Source of the DNA: an uncultured Bacteroidales bacterium
GTDB taxonomy: Bacteria > Bacteroidota > Bacteroidia > Bacteroidales > UBA932
Length of the DNA stretch: 64,000 nt
Reading direction: 5' to 3'
Assembly (NCBI GenBank): GCA_944322815.1
Contig: CALUQB010000005.1
Location: 1-64,000, forward strand
The translations under genes were made by a program, and so were the position numbers. This document shows, in pieces, positions 18,076 through 29,596 of this stretch. Position 1 is the first letter of the stretch; every line of letters starts with the position of its first letter. The notes under the pieces were generated by a model, which ran no database searches, was not told where the DNA came from, and saw only the letters and a list, made by a program, of their open reading frames with translations.

Positions 18076-19752
18076 ATGAAAACGATGAAATCCAATATAA
18101 GACTACTTTCACTGGCTGCCGCGGGAATGGCTCTTGCCGCAACTTCCTGCATCGGGAATCTGGATACGCTGCCACTGAATGAATCGGACGCCGTATCGGA
18201 GACCGTCTACGGCACTGACGAGTACGGATATCTCGCCGGACTCACCAAGATATATTTCCATTTCGTATCAAACGAGACGACTGACCTTCAGGTCAGCGAC
18301 GCCGGAGCTTCGGAGCTCGTAAGGGCTTTCTGGTCCACTCAGGAAGTGACTACCGACGAGGCCAAGTGCGCATGGGCAGACAATGCGTGGGTCCGTTCCC
18401 TCAATACCAATACATGGTCAGAAGCTAACAATGACGCCACGTATGCCGTTTATGTCCGTACCCTCCAGGGTATATCCTATGTGAACGAATATCTGCGCCA
18501 GACTGCATCCGACAAGCTGGATGAAAGAGGCGTATCTCCGGAGCTCGCTGCCAAGATCCGCCAGTTCCGTGACGAGGCCCGTTTCCTTCGCGCATATTTC
18601 TACTGGATGGCTCTGGATACCTTCGGTGACGTGCCTTTCACTACGGAGACATCTCCATTCGGTGGCGGGGTAAACCCTACCCAGTCGAGTCGGGCCGCTG
18701 TTTTCCAGTACTGTGTAGACGAACTTTCTTATCTGGCTTCCGCCGAGAGTGCCATGCCTGCAGCGAAGTCAAATTATCCGCGTGCCGACAAGGGTGCAGT
18801 CAACGGACTTCTCGCCCGCCTGTATCTGAACGCCGAGGTCTACACCGGAACGGCGATGTGGAACGAGGCAAAGACTGCCTGCGAGACTATATTCAATATG
18901 GGCTACAGCCTGTGTCCTGACTACAAGGCCCTGTTCCGCGGTGACAACGGCGAGAACCAGGAGGCCAGGAACGAGATTATCTGGGCTGTAGCATACGATG
19001 CCGAACAGACCCAGTCATACGGAGGAACTTCATATCTGACATTGGCCGCCATAGCGGCTACAGACGTCTCCAGCACATCATTCCCTAACGGAGTGAACAA
19101 CGGATGGGGCGGTATCAGGGTGCCTTACGAGGAGCTCTCGAAATATTTCCGCGTAACGGGACAGGACTACGCTTCAGGAGAATACAGCGTGTCGAACAAC
19201 GATGTCCGCGGCAGCCTCTTCTATATCAAGGGAAGGGCGGAATCCATCAATGATGCCTTGTATGTATTCCTTAACGGGTGGAGCTGTCTGAAGTTCAACA
19301 ATATCCCTCATGACCAGACAGATGAGGAATATGCCTCCGTCGCCGTTTCGAAGGCTTACAGCGACATCGATTTTCCGATGATCAGACTGGGTGAAATCTA
19401 TCTGATATACGCCGAGGCATGCATGAGACTTGGACAGACCAATACGGCAATGCCTTATGTTCAGGAACTTTCCGCCAGGGCAGGGGTGACAGCTCCTGCA
19501 GCTTCTGAAATAGATGTGGACTGGCTTGTAGCAGAGCGTTTCCGCGAACTTCTGTGGGAAGGACATCGTCGTACCGACCTGATCAGGTACGGACTCTTCT
19601 CTTCTTCGTCATTCCTCTGGACCTACAAGGGCGGTGACAACTACAACGGACAGGGATTCGACTCTCATCTGAACATTTTCGCCATTCCGTCGACAGAACT
19701 TGCCGCCAACCCTGAACTCCATCAGAATCCGGGTTATGCGACTGTAGAGTAA
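18076..19752 (+). CDS. susD: SusD-like starch-binding lipoprotein
   Basis: This 558-residue protein has a lipoprotein signal (lipobox AATSC). The SusD/RagB fold with TPR-like helices is suggested by EARFLRAYFYWMALDTFGDVPF and the C-terminal EGHRRTDLIRYG. Length and spacing are as in starch SusD (551 residues). SusD sits on the cell surface over the SusC barrel and binds helical starch segments through aromatic residues. Several Trp/Tyr-rich stretches are present, but I cannot assign the binding arc without a model. The gene follows susC by three bases, and the susE-like gene follows within 33 bases. Confidence 0.94.
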   Translation: MKTMKSNIRLLSLAAAGMALAATSCIGNLDTLPLNESDAVSETVYGTDEYGYLAGLTKIYFHFVSNETTDLQVSDAGASELVRAFWSTQEVTTDEAKCAWADNAWVRSLNTNTWSEANNDATYAVYVRTLQGISYVNEYLRQTASDKLDERGVSPELAAKIRQFRDEARFLRAYFYWMALDTFGDVPFTTETSPFGGGVNPTQSSRAAVFQYCVDELSYLASAESAMPAAKSNYPRADKGAVNGLLARLYLNAEVYTGTAMWNEAKTACETIFNMGYSLCPDYKALFRGDNGENQEARNEIIWAVAYDAEQTQSYGGTSYLTLAAIAATDVSSTSFPNGVNNGWGGIRVPYEELSKYFRVTGQDYASGEYSVSNNDVRGSLFYIKGRAESINDALYVFLNGWSCLKFNNIPHDQTDEEYASVAVSKAYSDIDFPMIRLGEIYLIYAEACMRLGQTNTAMPYVQELSARAGVTAPAASEIDVDWLVAERFRELLWEGHRRTDLIRYGLFSSSSFLWTYKGGDNYNGQGFDSHLNIFAIPSTELAANPELHQNPGYATVE

Positions 19753-19784
19753 TGATCATCAACCATCTGTTAAAAGTATTAGAA

Positions 19785-21608
19785 ATGAGAATCTTGAAAT
19801 ATATATCCGTTCTGGCTGCCGCGGCAGGTCTTTTCAGTGCCTGCCAGGAGCTGGAAGAGGTCCGGACTTTCGCTCCGGGCGACGTTATAGCTCCTGTCCT
19901 GCACAGCCTGCCTTCCGAGATATCGGTGACTTCGGAAAACATGGGCAGCACTGTGACTTTCACATGGGATGCCGCTGATTTCGGTGTCAGTACGCAGATC
20001 GACTATTCCATAGAGGCCGCGTACAATTCCGATACCGTGGCCGTGATTACAGGCCTTACTGCTACTTCATCGGAGCTGACCTACGAAGTGCTTAATTCCG
20101 TCCTTTTCCTGCCTGCCGAGAACGGCGGTCTGGGAGTAGCTGCCGGAATTCCTACCGAAGTGCATTTCCTTGTTGGAGCCACTATCGGAGATACATTCGG
20201 AACGTATTATTCGGAAGGAGTGCCGGTTACCGTGACCGTGACAGAGGCCGAGAGGACCTACCCTATGGTTTATGTGATAGGTGATTTCTGCGGATGGGCA
20301 GACGGTCAGACCCAGAAACTTTTCAGTTTCAGCGGAGATGAAGTCAATTATTCCGGTGTGATCGGATTCGGCGGCAAGGCTGCCAGCGGCTTCAAGATAA
20401 AAGGAACGGAGACAGGCTGGGCTGATGACAGCAACTGGGGTACCGATGGCGAGGCTGCCGCTCCTGAGGCCGAGGCCGCATCCATACAGCTCATCAGCAG
20501 CGGTGGTTCAGGCAATATTTCTGCATATTCGAAGAACTTCTACCGCTTCTCGTTCAACCGTACTTCAATGGTACTTGCAAAAGAAATCTCTTTCGACCAG
20601 CTTGGCGTAGTGGGCGACTTCAACGGCTGGGGCAGTGATGTCGTGATGAATTTCGATACGCAGAAGCAGATTTTCTGGGCGGATGTGGAATTCCCTGCCG
20701 AGGGATGTTTCAAGGTACGCGCCGATGCTGCATGGGATGTTTCATGGGGCGTAGCGGCTACCGGGGCTGCATCTGTTTCCGGTATCCTGGACGGAGGCAA
20801 CAACATCACGGCTCCTGCCGGAAACTACCGTCTGTATGTGAACCTGAACAATGCGCAAGAGATGACATGGGAACTCAATGCCGCCGACTACGCGGCGGAA
20901 GGTGGCGAGGAACCGGAGCCGGAACCTGAGGCTACCTGGGTAGTTCACGGACAGTCCGTAGCCACTCCTGACTGGGGCGACATCCCTATGGAATCAGCTT
21001 CATCGAACCTGGAGGCCTACAAGGCTGCCGGAGTGGAAGTGACTTCCGGGTCCCAGTTCGGATTCAAGGATCCTGACGGGCAGTGGTATGCCGTAGATAC
21101 GGAGTTTGCCGCAGGTGCGAATCCTTATACCGTGACTGTAGGTGCTGCGTTTGCCGTTTCCACTTCATCAGTGAATGCAGAAGTGGCAGAGGCTGGAACA
21201 TACGACTACTGGATTCTCCCGGCACTGGGCCGCGGATATGTCGTGCAGGCAGGAGTGAAACCGGAATATGTGCCGGATACTTACGGCATCGTGGGAACGG
21301 TCAACGGCTGGGGTGATATCGGAGACCTGTCCATGACGGAAGACGGCGGATATTATGTACGGAAAGGCGTTGCGCTTGTTTCTTCCGATGCCTTCAAGAT
21401 CCGTTTCAACAACGAATGGAACGATGCCGCCAACTACGGTACCGCGTCCGGCGGAGCCATTGACATCAACACAGCTGTTCCGGTAGTGACAAGCGGAGGT
21501 TCGCAGAACATGTCTGTAACGCTCGACGGTACTTATGACATATATTTTGACCTGGCCAATTCCCTCGTATATGTCATGACTGCCGGAAGCACTCCTGAAG
21601 GCCTGTAA
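19785..21608 (+). CDS. susE: SusE/SusF-like starch-binding lipoprotein
   Basis: I place the start at the ATG at 19785, where a lipoprotein signal begins (lipobox FSAC); an in-frame ATG at 19752 lacks this. Residues ~20-140 match the SusE N-terminal Ig-like domain. Repeated modules follow with the signature (V/I)GxFxGWG: YVIGDFCGWADG (~160), GVVGDFNGWGSD (~270) and GIVGTVNGWGDI (~505), each followed by FKI/FKV. This resembles the tandem starch-binding domains of SusE and SusF. A different ~115-residue segment with a Trp-rich start (~380-490) lies between the second and third modules. At 607 residues it is longer than SusE (~390) or SusF (~485). It probably captures starch on the cell surface. 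Confidence 0.88.
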   Translation: MRILKYISVLAAAAGLFSACQELEEVRTFAPGDVIAPVLHSLPSEISVTSENMGSTVTFTWDAADFGVSTQIDYSIEAAYNSDTVAVITGLTATSSELTYEVLNSVLFLPAENGGLGVAAGIPTEVHFLVGATIGDTFGTYYSEGVPVTVTVTEAERTYPMVYVIGDFCGWADGQTQKLFSFSGDEVNYSGVIGFGGKAASGFKIKGTETGWADDSNWGTDGEAAAPEAEAASIQLISSGGSGNISAYSKNFYRFSFNRTSMVLAKEISFDQLGVVGDFNGWGSDVVMNFDTQKQIFWADVEFPAEGCFKVRADAAWDVSWGVAATGAASVSGILDGGNNITAPAGNYRLYVNLNNAQEMTWELNAADYAAEGGEEPEPEPEATWVVHGQSVATPDWGDIPMESASSNLEAYKAAGVEVTSGSQFGFKDPDGQWYAVDTEFAAGANPYTVTVGAAFAVSTSSVNAEVAEAGTYDYWILPALGRGYVVQAGVKPEYVPDTYGIVGTVNGWGDIGDLSMTEDGGYYVRKGVALVSSDAFKIRFNNEWNDAANYGTASGGAIDINTAVPVVTSGGSQNMSVTLDGTYDIYFDLANSLVYVMTAGSTPEGL

Positions 21609-21626
21609 ATTTAAGGAAGGATATTG

Positions 21627-23969
21627 ATGAAAAGCACGGCCATGAGAAAAAATCTTCTTCATCTCGCTGCAGCTGCAGCCATTGTATTCACCGGATGCGA
21701 AGATCCTGTGACTGAAGAGTCCCGTTCATTGTACGTAACCCCTGAATCCCTTTCATTTACGGCAGAAGGGGGAACGGAATATGTGGAAGTCAGGACTGAT
21801 GCAGGCTCATGGTCTCTTGAACTGGAGCACGGGGAAAGTTGGTGTACGCCTGAACTGACTTCAGGCAGGACTTCCACGACATTCGGAGTCAAGGCTGCTC
21901 CGAACGGCGATGATGCGGTCAGAACCGCAGTGCTCACTTTCTCCGCCCCCGGTTGTGAATCGGTAAAGGTGCAGGTAAGCCAGGAGGCAGCTGTCATTCT
22001 TCCTGAATTCGAGGGCGTTCCCGTGGTGCCGCATCCTGCGGAGTGGGACGGACAGAAACGGGCATCGATATCGTACCAGGCTCTCGTATACAGTTTTGCC
22101 GACAGCGAAGATTCGGACAGGACAGGTGACTTCAGGGGTTTTGCCTCGCATCTGGACTATCTGGACGACCTGGGGGTATCGGCAGTATGGCTTTCTCCCG
22201 TGCATCCTTCCTCTTCATATCACGGATATGATGTGCTTGACTATTCTGCGGTAAATCCTGCCTTCGGGTCGGAAGCCGACCTTCAGTCGCTTATAGACCA
22301 GGCACACGGTCATGGCATGAAAGTATATCTTGACTATGTGCTTAACCATACTTCCCGGAACCATCCATGGTTCCAGTCCGCCGTATCTTCGCAGGACAGC
22401 CCGTACAGGGACTTCTATGCTCTGTCCGGGAATCCTGCCGAGGATATCGCGGCCGGAAGGATAGACCAGATCGCTACGGAGGGAGCTGCAGGATACGATT
22501 CAGGTCAGTGGTTCCCGGCTACATCCGATGCAGGTGCCGAAGGACGCTACACCTTCACTCTTGACTGGACAGACCCCACTGCCCCTACAGTAACTGTGAC
22601 AGAGACTTCATCGGAACCGGATCCGGACAATACTGACACATCCGGCGGAGGGAAATACCTTTATTATGGGGACGATATATGCAAACGTTTCCATGAGGGA
22701 CCGGATGCGGGCAGCTACAGTCTTACAGTAGATTTCGACTCGGACTGGGGATTCCTCATCAGGACCTCGTCCGCATCATGGGACACCGGGACCAAATACG
22801 GAGCGCGGAGCAGTTCCGATATCATCACTCCGGGAGAGCCTTTCACCCTGTATGCCAGTACGTCTTCCTTCGATCCGGCCAACATAGGGTTTTCACTTCC
22901 TCTGATGTATCATTCACATTTTTGGACAGACTGGTTTGCCGACCTGAACTACGGCCCGGCCTCCGATGCGGAGCAGTCAGAAGCCTTCAAGGCTGTCACC
23001 GAAGCAGCGGACAAATGGGTGAAGATGGGGGTAGACGGGTTCCGTCTGGATGCCGTGAAGCATATATACCACAACCAGAACAGCGGGGAAAACCCTCTGT
23101 TCCTGCGGAAATTCCATGATCGCATGAACCTGAGTTACAAGGCTGCCGGAGGTCAGGGTGACTTTTACATGGTAGGAGAGATGCTCGATGAGGCAGACAA
23201 GGTGGCGCCGTATTATACTGGCCTGCCTGCATTGTTCGAATTTTCGTTCTGGTATCGGCTGAAATGGGCATTGCAGAACAGTACGGGATGCTATTTCGTG
23301 AACGATATACTCGGATATCAGACCTTTTACCGGCAGTACAGGCAAGACTATATCGAAGCGACCAAGCTCTCGAACCATGACGAGGACCGCACCGGGTCCG
23401 ATCTTGGCCGGGACAGGGACAAAATGAAGATGGCAGCCGCAGTATTGCTTACTTCACAGGGAGAACCTTATATATACCAGGGTGAAGAACTCGGGTATTG
23501 GGGGACCAAGAGCAACGGCGACGAATATGTCCGGACTCCGATAATGTGGGACAGAAACGGTTCGGGTCTCGCGGACGGAAGCCTTTCTGGCAAGGTTGAC
23601 CGGGACATGCTGACGGCGGATATCTCCGTTGAAGCGCAGAGTGAAGATGCCGGGTCAGTGCTGAATGTCTACAGGACATTCGCACGGCTCCGCAATACTT
23701 ATCCTGCCCTTGCCCGCGGAACGATGCAGAAGCATCCGGTTTATAATGAGACAAATGCGGAAGCCGGTGGTATTGCCGCCTGGTATATGGTGTACGAAGG
23801 GGAGAAGATGCTGGTAGTACACAATTTCAGCAGCATCCCTTCAGTCCTGACTCTTGACGATGACCTGTCCAGACCTGTCGGATTGCTCGGAACTGCAGAA
23901 ACGGGAACTGGCGGGAATGCTTCGGAACTGATGCTTGGCGGTCTCTCGTCGGTAGTATTCGAATTGTAG
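21627..23969 (+). CDS. susG: SusG-like GH13 alpha-amylase with BACON domain
   Basis: The ATG at 21627 follows an AAGGAAGG stretch. The 780-residue lipoprotein (lipobox FTGC) has a BACON-type Ig domain (~35-125) and then a GH13 barrel. All four conserved regions are present: DYVLNH, nucleophile Asp475 (GFRLDAVKH), acid/base Glu518 (MVGEML) and Asp585 (SNHDEDR). Between them, around residues 265-420, lies an inserted beta-rich segment in the same place as the CBM58 starch-binding insert of SusG. SusG is the surface amylase that makes oligosaccharides for SusC. The extra BACON domain may space the enzyme from the membrane or bind mucin-like glycans. That is a family-level suggestion only. Confidence 0.92.
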   Translation: MKSTAMRKNLLHLAAAAAIVFTGCEDPVTEESRSLYVTPESLSFTAEGGTEYVEVRTDAGSWSLELEHGESWCTPELTSGRTSTTFGVKAAPNGDDAVRTAVLTFSAPGCESVKVQVSQEAAVILPEFEGVPVVPHPAEWDGQKRASISYQALVYSFADSEDSDRTGDFRGFASHLDYLDDLGVSAVWLSPVHPSSSYHGYDVLDYSAVNPAFGSEADLQSLIDQAHGHGMKVYLDYVLNHTSRNHPWFQSAVSSQDSPYRDFYALSGNPAEDIAAGRIDQIATEGAAGYDSGQWFPATSDAGAEGRYTFTLDWTDPTAPTVTVTETSSEPDPDNTDTSGGGKYLYYGDDICKRFHEGPDAGSYSLTVDFDSDWGFLIRTSSASWDTGTKYGARSSSDIITPGEPFTLYASTSSFDPANIGFSLPLMYHSHFWTDWFADLNYGPASDAEQSEAFKAVTEAADKWVKMGVDGFRLDAVKHIYHNQNSGENPLFLRKFHDRMNLSYKAAGGQGDFYMVGEMLDEADKVAPYYTGLPALFEFSFWYRLKWALQNSTGCYFVNDILGYQTFYRQYRQDYIEATKLSNHDEDRTGSDLGRDRDKMKMAAAVLLTSQGEPYIYQGEELGYWGTKSNGDEYVRTPIMWDRNGSGLADGSLSGKVDRDMLTADISVEAQSEDAGSVLNVYRTFARLRNTYPALARGTMQKHPVYNETNAEAGGIAAWYMVYEGEKMLVVHNFSSIPSVLTLDDDLSRPVGLLGTAETGTGGNASELMLGGLSSVVFEL

Positions 23970-23998
23970 CAGTTGCATATGACAAATTGAATGATATT

Positions 23999-25243
23999 AT
24001 GAAAAAACTGGAATTTATCATTACGGCACTTGCCGCTGCCGTCCTGCTGGCAGCCGGATGTTCTTCAGAAAAGAAGACGTCGTCAGGCCCGCATCCGGAT
24101 TGGGCGTACAGTTCCGTAATCTATGAGATGAATGTCCGCCAGTATACGCCGGAAGGGACTTTTGCAGCGGCCGAAGCCCAGCTTCCTCGTCTGCAGAGAC
24201 TCGGAGTGGACGTAATCTGGCTGATGCCGATATATCCCATAGGAGTGGAAGAAAGGAAAGGTACTCTGGGATCCTACTATGCGATTTCGGATTATTGCGC
24301 AATCAACCCGGAGTTCGGTACAATGTCCGATTTCGATTCCTTCCTGACTGCAGCCCACAAAGCCGGATTCAAAGTCATTCTGGACTGGGTGGCGAACCAT
24401 ACATCTCCGGATGCGGTATGGGAATCTGACAGGCCGGCAGACTGGTATGTCAGGGATTCTTTGGGAAACACGGTCACTCAGTATGACTGGACAGATATAG
24501 CCGAACTGAATTATGAAAACGCAGACATGCGTGCCGAAATGGTCCGTTCGATGCGTTTCTGGCTGGACAAGGGAGTGGACGGGTTCCGCTGCGACATGGC
24601 CTGCGAAGTGCCGCTCGATTTCTGGAGGGACGCTCTTCCGCAGTTGCGTGCCGACTATCCTGGCGTATATTTCCTTGCCGAGGGCGAAACACCGGAACTC
24701 CACGAAGATGCATTCGATGCTTCATACGCATGGGAACTCCATCATCTGCTGAATGACATAGCCCGGGGCAGGAAAGGCGTTGCGGATCTGGAGTCCTACA
24801 TAGCCGGGGATTCGGCAGCTTATCCCGCCGAGGCTTTCCGTCTCATGTTTACTTCGAACCACGATGAGAATTCATGGGCAGGCACCGAGTTCGAGCGTAT
24901 GGGAGCTGCTGCGGAGGCCATGGCAGTACTGACATTCACGCTGCCGAACGGGCAGCCGCTGATCTATACCGGTCAGGAAATGGGCTGGAACCACAGATTC
25001 GAGTTTTTCGAGAAAGATCCTGTGCCGGCATGGGAGGAAAACGGCTATACGGAATTCTATAAGGAAATGATCCGTCTCAGGCACGAGAATCCGGCATTGT
25101 CCGCAGGCGAGAAAGGAGGAAAATTCGAGATTGTCTCCACAGCGGACAGCACTATCGTGTATACCAGAACCCTTCCCGAGAACAAGGTGACTGTTTCAGT
25201 CCAGCTTCGTGCTCCTTGGAAATGGAATGTCAACGTAGAATAA
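23999..25243 (+). CDS. GH13 alpha-amylase-type lipoprotein
   Basis: The ATG at 23999 opens a lipoprotein signal peptide (lipobox LAAGC); an upstream in-frame TTG at 23987 is less likely. This compact 414-residue GH13 enzyme keeps DWVANH, nucleophile Asp199 (GFRCDMACE), acid/base Glu228 (LAEGE) and Asp289 (SNHDENSW). It has little room for a C-terminal beta domain, ending about 30 residues after a short strand set, so it is smaller than most amylases. It lies between the SusG-like and cyclomaltodextrinase-like genes and probably cleaves alpha-1,4-glucans or maltooligosaccharides at the envelope. Exact specificity is not visible. Confidence 0.88.
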   Translation: MKKLEFIITALAAAVLLAAGCSSEKKTSSGPHPDWAYSSVIYEMNVRQYTPEGTFAAAEAQLPRLQRLGVDVIWLMPIYPIGVEERKGTLGSYYAISDYCAINPEFGTMSDFDSFLTAAHKAGFKVILDWVANHTSPDAVWESDRPADWYVRDSLGNTVTQYDWTDIAELNYENADMRAEMVRSMRFWLDKGVDGFRCDMACEVPLDFWRDALPQLRADYPGVYFLAEGETPELHEDAFDASYAWELHHLLNDIARGRKGVADLESYIAGDSAAYPAEAFRLMFTSNHDENSWAGTEFERMGAAAEAMAVLTFTLPNGQPLIYTGQEMGWNHRFEFFEKDPVPAWEENGYTEFYKEMIRLRHENPALSAGEKGGKFEIVSTADSTIVYTRTLPENKVTVSVQLRAPWKWNVNVE

Positions 25244-25275
25244 TTCGTCAAACTGACAATAAATATTAAATTTAC

Positions 25276-27207
25276 ATGCAGATGTTAAGAAAAACAATAA
25301 TGGCAATGTCTATTGCGGGAATCATATCTTGCAGCGGAGGTCCTGTATTTGACCCCTCGTCCACCCCTGACGCCGGAACCAGGATCGAGAGGGTAGAACC
25401 GCTTTCATGGTGGGTCGGAATGAACACTCCTCTGCAGATTCTGGTCAAAGGGGAGGGCATCTCCGGGTATGATGTGAAAATCGAAGGTGGCAGCGGGGTG
25501 AAAATCAAGCAGATACATAAGGCGGACAGTCCGAATTACCTGTTTCTGGACGTCCTCATTGCACCCGATGCCGTGACAGGTGACTATTGGCTGGTCTTCT
25601 CGAACGGGAGCGATACTTTCAAGTATCCGTACACTATCGGGCAGCGGCAAGCCGGTTCGGCAGAGCGGAAAAGTTTTACAACCGCCGACATGATATATCT
25701 GATCATGCCTGACCGCTTCGCAAACGGTGATCCGTCCAACGATTCTACTCCCGATACTGCGGAAAAGGCGGCGAGAGAAGAGTTTTTCGGCAGGCACGGA
25801 GGCGATATCCAGGGTATCATCGACCACCTGGACTATATCGCGGACCTTGGCGCTACTGCGATATGGAACACACCTCTGCTGCTTGACAACGAGCCGGAAG
25901 GGTCGTACCACGGCTATGCATGTGCCGACTATTACCATATCGACCCTCGTTTCGGCTCCAATGAACAGTACAGGGAGTTCGTTGGCAAGGCCCATTCTAA
26001 AGGACTGAAGGTCATAATGGATATAGTCACCAACCACTGCGGTACTGCGCACTGGTGGATGAACGACCTTCCTTTCAAGGACTGGATCCATGTTTTTCCG
26101 GAGTATACCGGTACGAACGTATGTTTTTCCACAAACATGGACCCGAATGCGTCAGCATACGATCTGAATCTCCAGGAAAGCGGATGGTTCGTGCCTTCGA
26201 TGCCGGATATGAATCTGGACAATCCGTTCGTCCTGAACTATTTCCGGCAGTGGGCAATATGGTGGATAGAGTATTCCGGTCTCGACGGCTTCAGGGTAGA
26301 TACCTATCCGTACAACGAGAAGGGACCTATGAGCAGGTGGTGCGAGGCTGTCATGGCCGAATATCCGGACTTCAACATAGTGGGCGAGTGCTGGACTTCT
26401 TCCATTCCGCAGCTTGCCTACTGGCAGGGCGGCAATGAAAACAAGGACGGCTTTGATTCACACCTCCCTTCCATCATGGATTTCCCTCTTCAGGAGGCTA
26501 TATGGAAAGCCCTTCCTACCGATTCCCAGGCTTGGGGAGAGGGTATGACCAGAATTTATGACTGTCTTTCACATGATTTTGTGTATCATGACTTGTCAAA
26601 GATGATGATATTCCCGGGCAACCATGATACGGACCGCATAGGAGACGTGCTCAGGCACAATCCGGACAGGCACAGGATCGTAATGGCCATGATGGCTACC
26701 ATGCGCGGCATCCCTCAGATTTTCTATGGAGACGAGATGATGTTCGTTTCCAAGGACAAGTCGCAGGGCCATGGCGGACTGCGGGTGGATTTTCCGGGCG
26801 GATGGGACGGCGATGAACTGGATTTCTTTTCTGCCGAAGGCCGTGCGAGGGCATCCGTGAACACTGACGGAAAACCTGTACCGCAAGGGCAGATAGCGGA
26901 ACTCCATGATTTTACCCGAAAACTTTTCCAGTGGAGAAAGGAAAAGGAAGTGATCCACAGCGGGAAGACCATGCATTTCCTGTCAAGGGACAATACCTAT
27001 GCGTATTTCCGTTACAATGATACGGATGCCGTATTCGTGTATATAAACAATTCCCGTGGAAAGAAACATGTCCCGTGGTCACACTATGCGGAGATCGCGG
27101 ATGGTCTTCATGACGGACGGAATGTCATCACAGGCGAGGCTGTGACAGTTACGGATTCCACTGTCGTAGGACCGCGTCAGGTATTGGTGGTCGAATACAA
27201 GAGGTAA
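25276..27207 (+). CDS. susA: SusA-like neopullulanase/cyclomaltodextrinase (GH13), lipoprotein
   Basis: This 643-residue protein starts with a signal ending in a lipobox (IIS then Cys-SGG). An N-terminal Ig-like cyclomaltodextrinase N domain (~25-125) precedes the GH13 barrel, which keeps DIVTNH, Asp342 (GFRVDTYPYNE), Glu371 (IVGECW) and Asp451 (PGNHDTDR). A C-terminal beta domain follows. The architecture matches SusA and related enzymes that hydrolyse cyclodextrins, pullulan and maltooligosaccharides. Classical SusA is a soluble periplasmic enzyme, so lipid anchoring here would be a difference. It could face the periplasm or the cell surface. Two in-frame ATGs six bases apart are possible starts. 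Confidence 0.88.
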   Translation: MQMLRKTIMAMSIAGIISCSGGPVFDPSSTPDAGTRIERVEPLSWWVGMNTPLQILVKGEGISGYDVKIEGGSGVKIKQIHKADSPNYLFLDVLIAPDAVTGDYWLVFSNGSDTFKYPYTIGQRQAGSAERKSFTTADMIYLIMPDRFANGDPSNDSTPDTAEKAAREEFFGRHGGDIQGIIDHLDYIADLGATAIWNTPLLLDNEPEGSYHGYACADYYHIDPRFGSNEQYREFVGKAHSKGLKVIMDIVTNHCGTAHWWMNDLPFKDWIHVFPEYTGTNVCFSTNMDPNASAYDLNLQESGWFVPSMPDMNLDNPFVLNYFRQWAIWWIEYSGLDGFRVDTYPYNEKGPMSRWCEAVMAEYPDFNIVGECWTSSIPQLAYWQGGNENKDGFDSHLPSIMDFPLQEAIWKALPTDSQAWGEGMTRIYDCLSHDFVYHDLSKMMIFPGNHDTDRIGDVLRHNPDRHRIVMAMMATMRGIPQIFYGDEMMFVSKDKSQGHGGLRVDFPGGWDGDELDFFSAEGRARASVNTDGKPVPQGQIAELHDFTRKLFQWRKEKEVIHSGKTMHFLSRDNTYAYFRYNDTDAVFVYINNSRGKKHVPWSHYAEIADGLHDGRNVITGEAVTVTDSTVVGPRQVLVVEYKR

Positions 27208-29421
<2,214 letters not shown>

Positions 29422-29452
29422 TTTCAGGTCCGCGCGATCTGTATATTGAGAG

Positions 29453-29489
29453 GAGAGGGTGACTCAAAGGTACTTTGACTCACCCTCTC
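29453..29489 (+). terminator. Terminator at the end of the starch locus
   Basis: A 17-base stem with a single C-C mismatch (29453-29469 with 29473-29489, loop GTA) lies 32 bases after the GH97 stop. A second 7-base-pair hairpin (29494-29500 with 29504-29510) follows at once. There is only a weak T-run, so it may also protect the 3' end of the message. Confidence 0.75.
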
Positions 29490-29562
29490 AAACGTCTTTC
29501 TTTGAAAGACTGGATTCAGTCCGGATTCCTGTGAATTTTATCCGTATATGGGCGATATTTTG

Positions 29563-29570
29563 TACTTTTG
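29563..29570 (+). promoter_or_regulatory. Candidate -7 element before the Pro/Glu-tailed lipoprotein gene
   Basis: TACTTTTG matches TAnnTTTG and lies 26 bases before the ATG at 29597. The -33 position reads only a degenerate TTTA, so the match rests on the -7 motif. Confidence 0.45.
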
Positions 29571-29596
29571 CATGATATGAACAGAATAACAGATAT

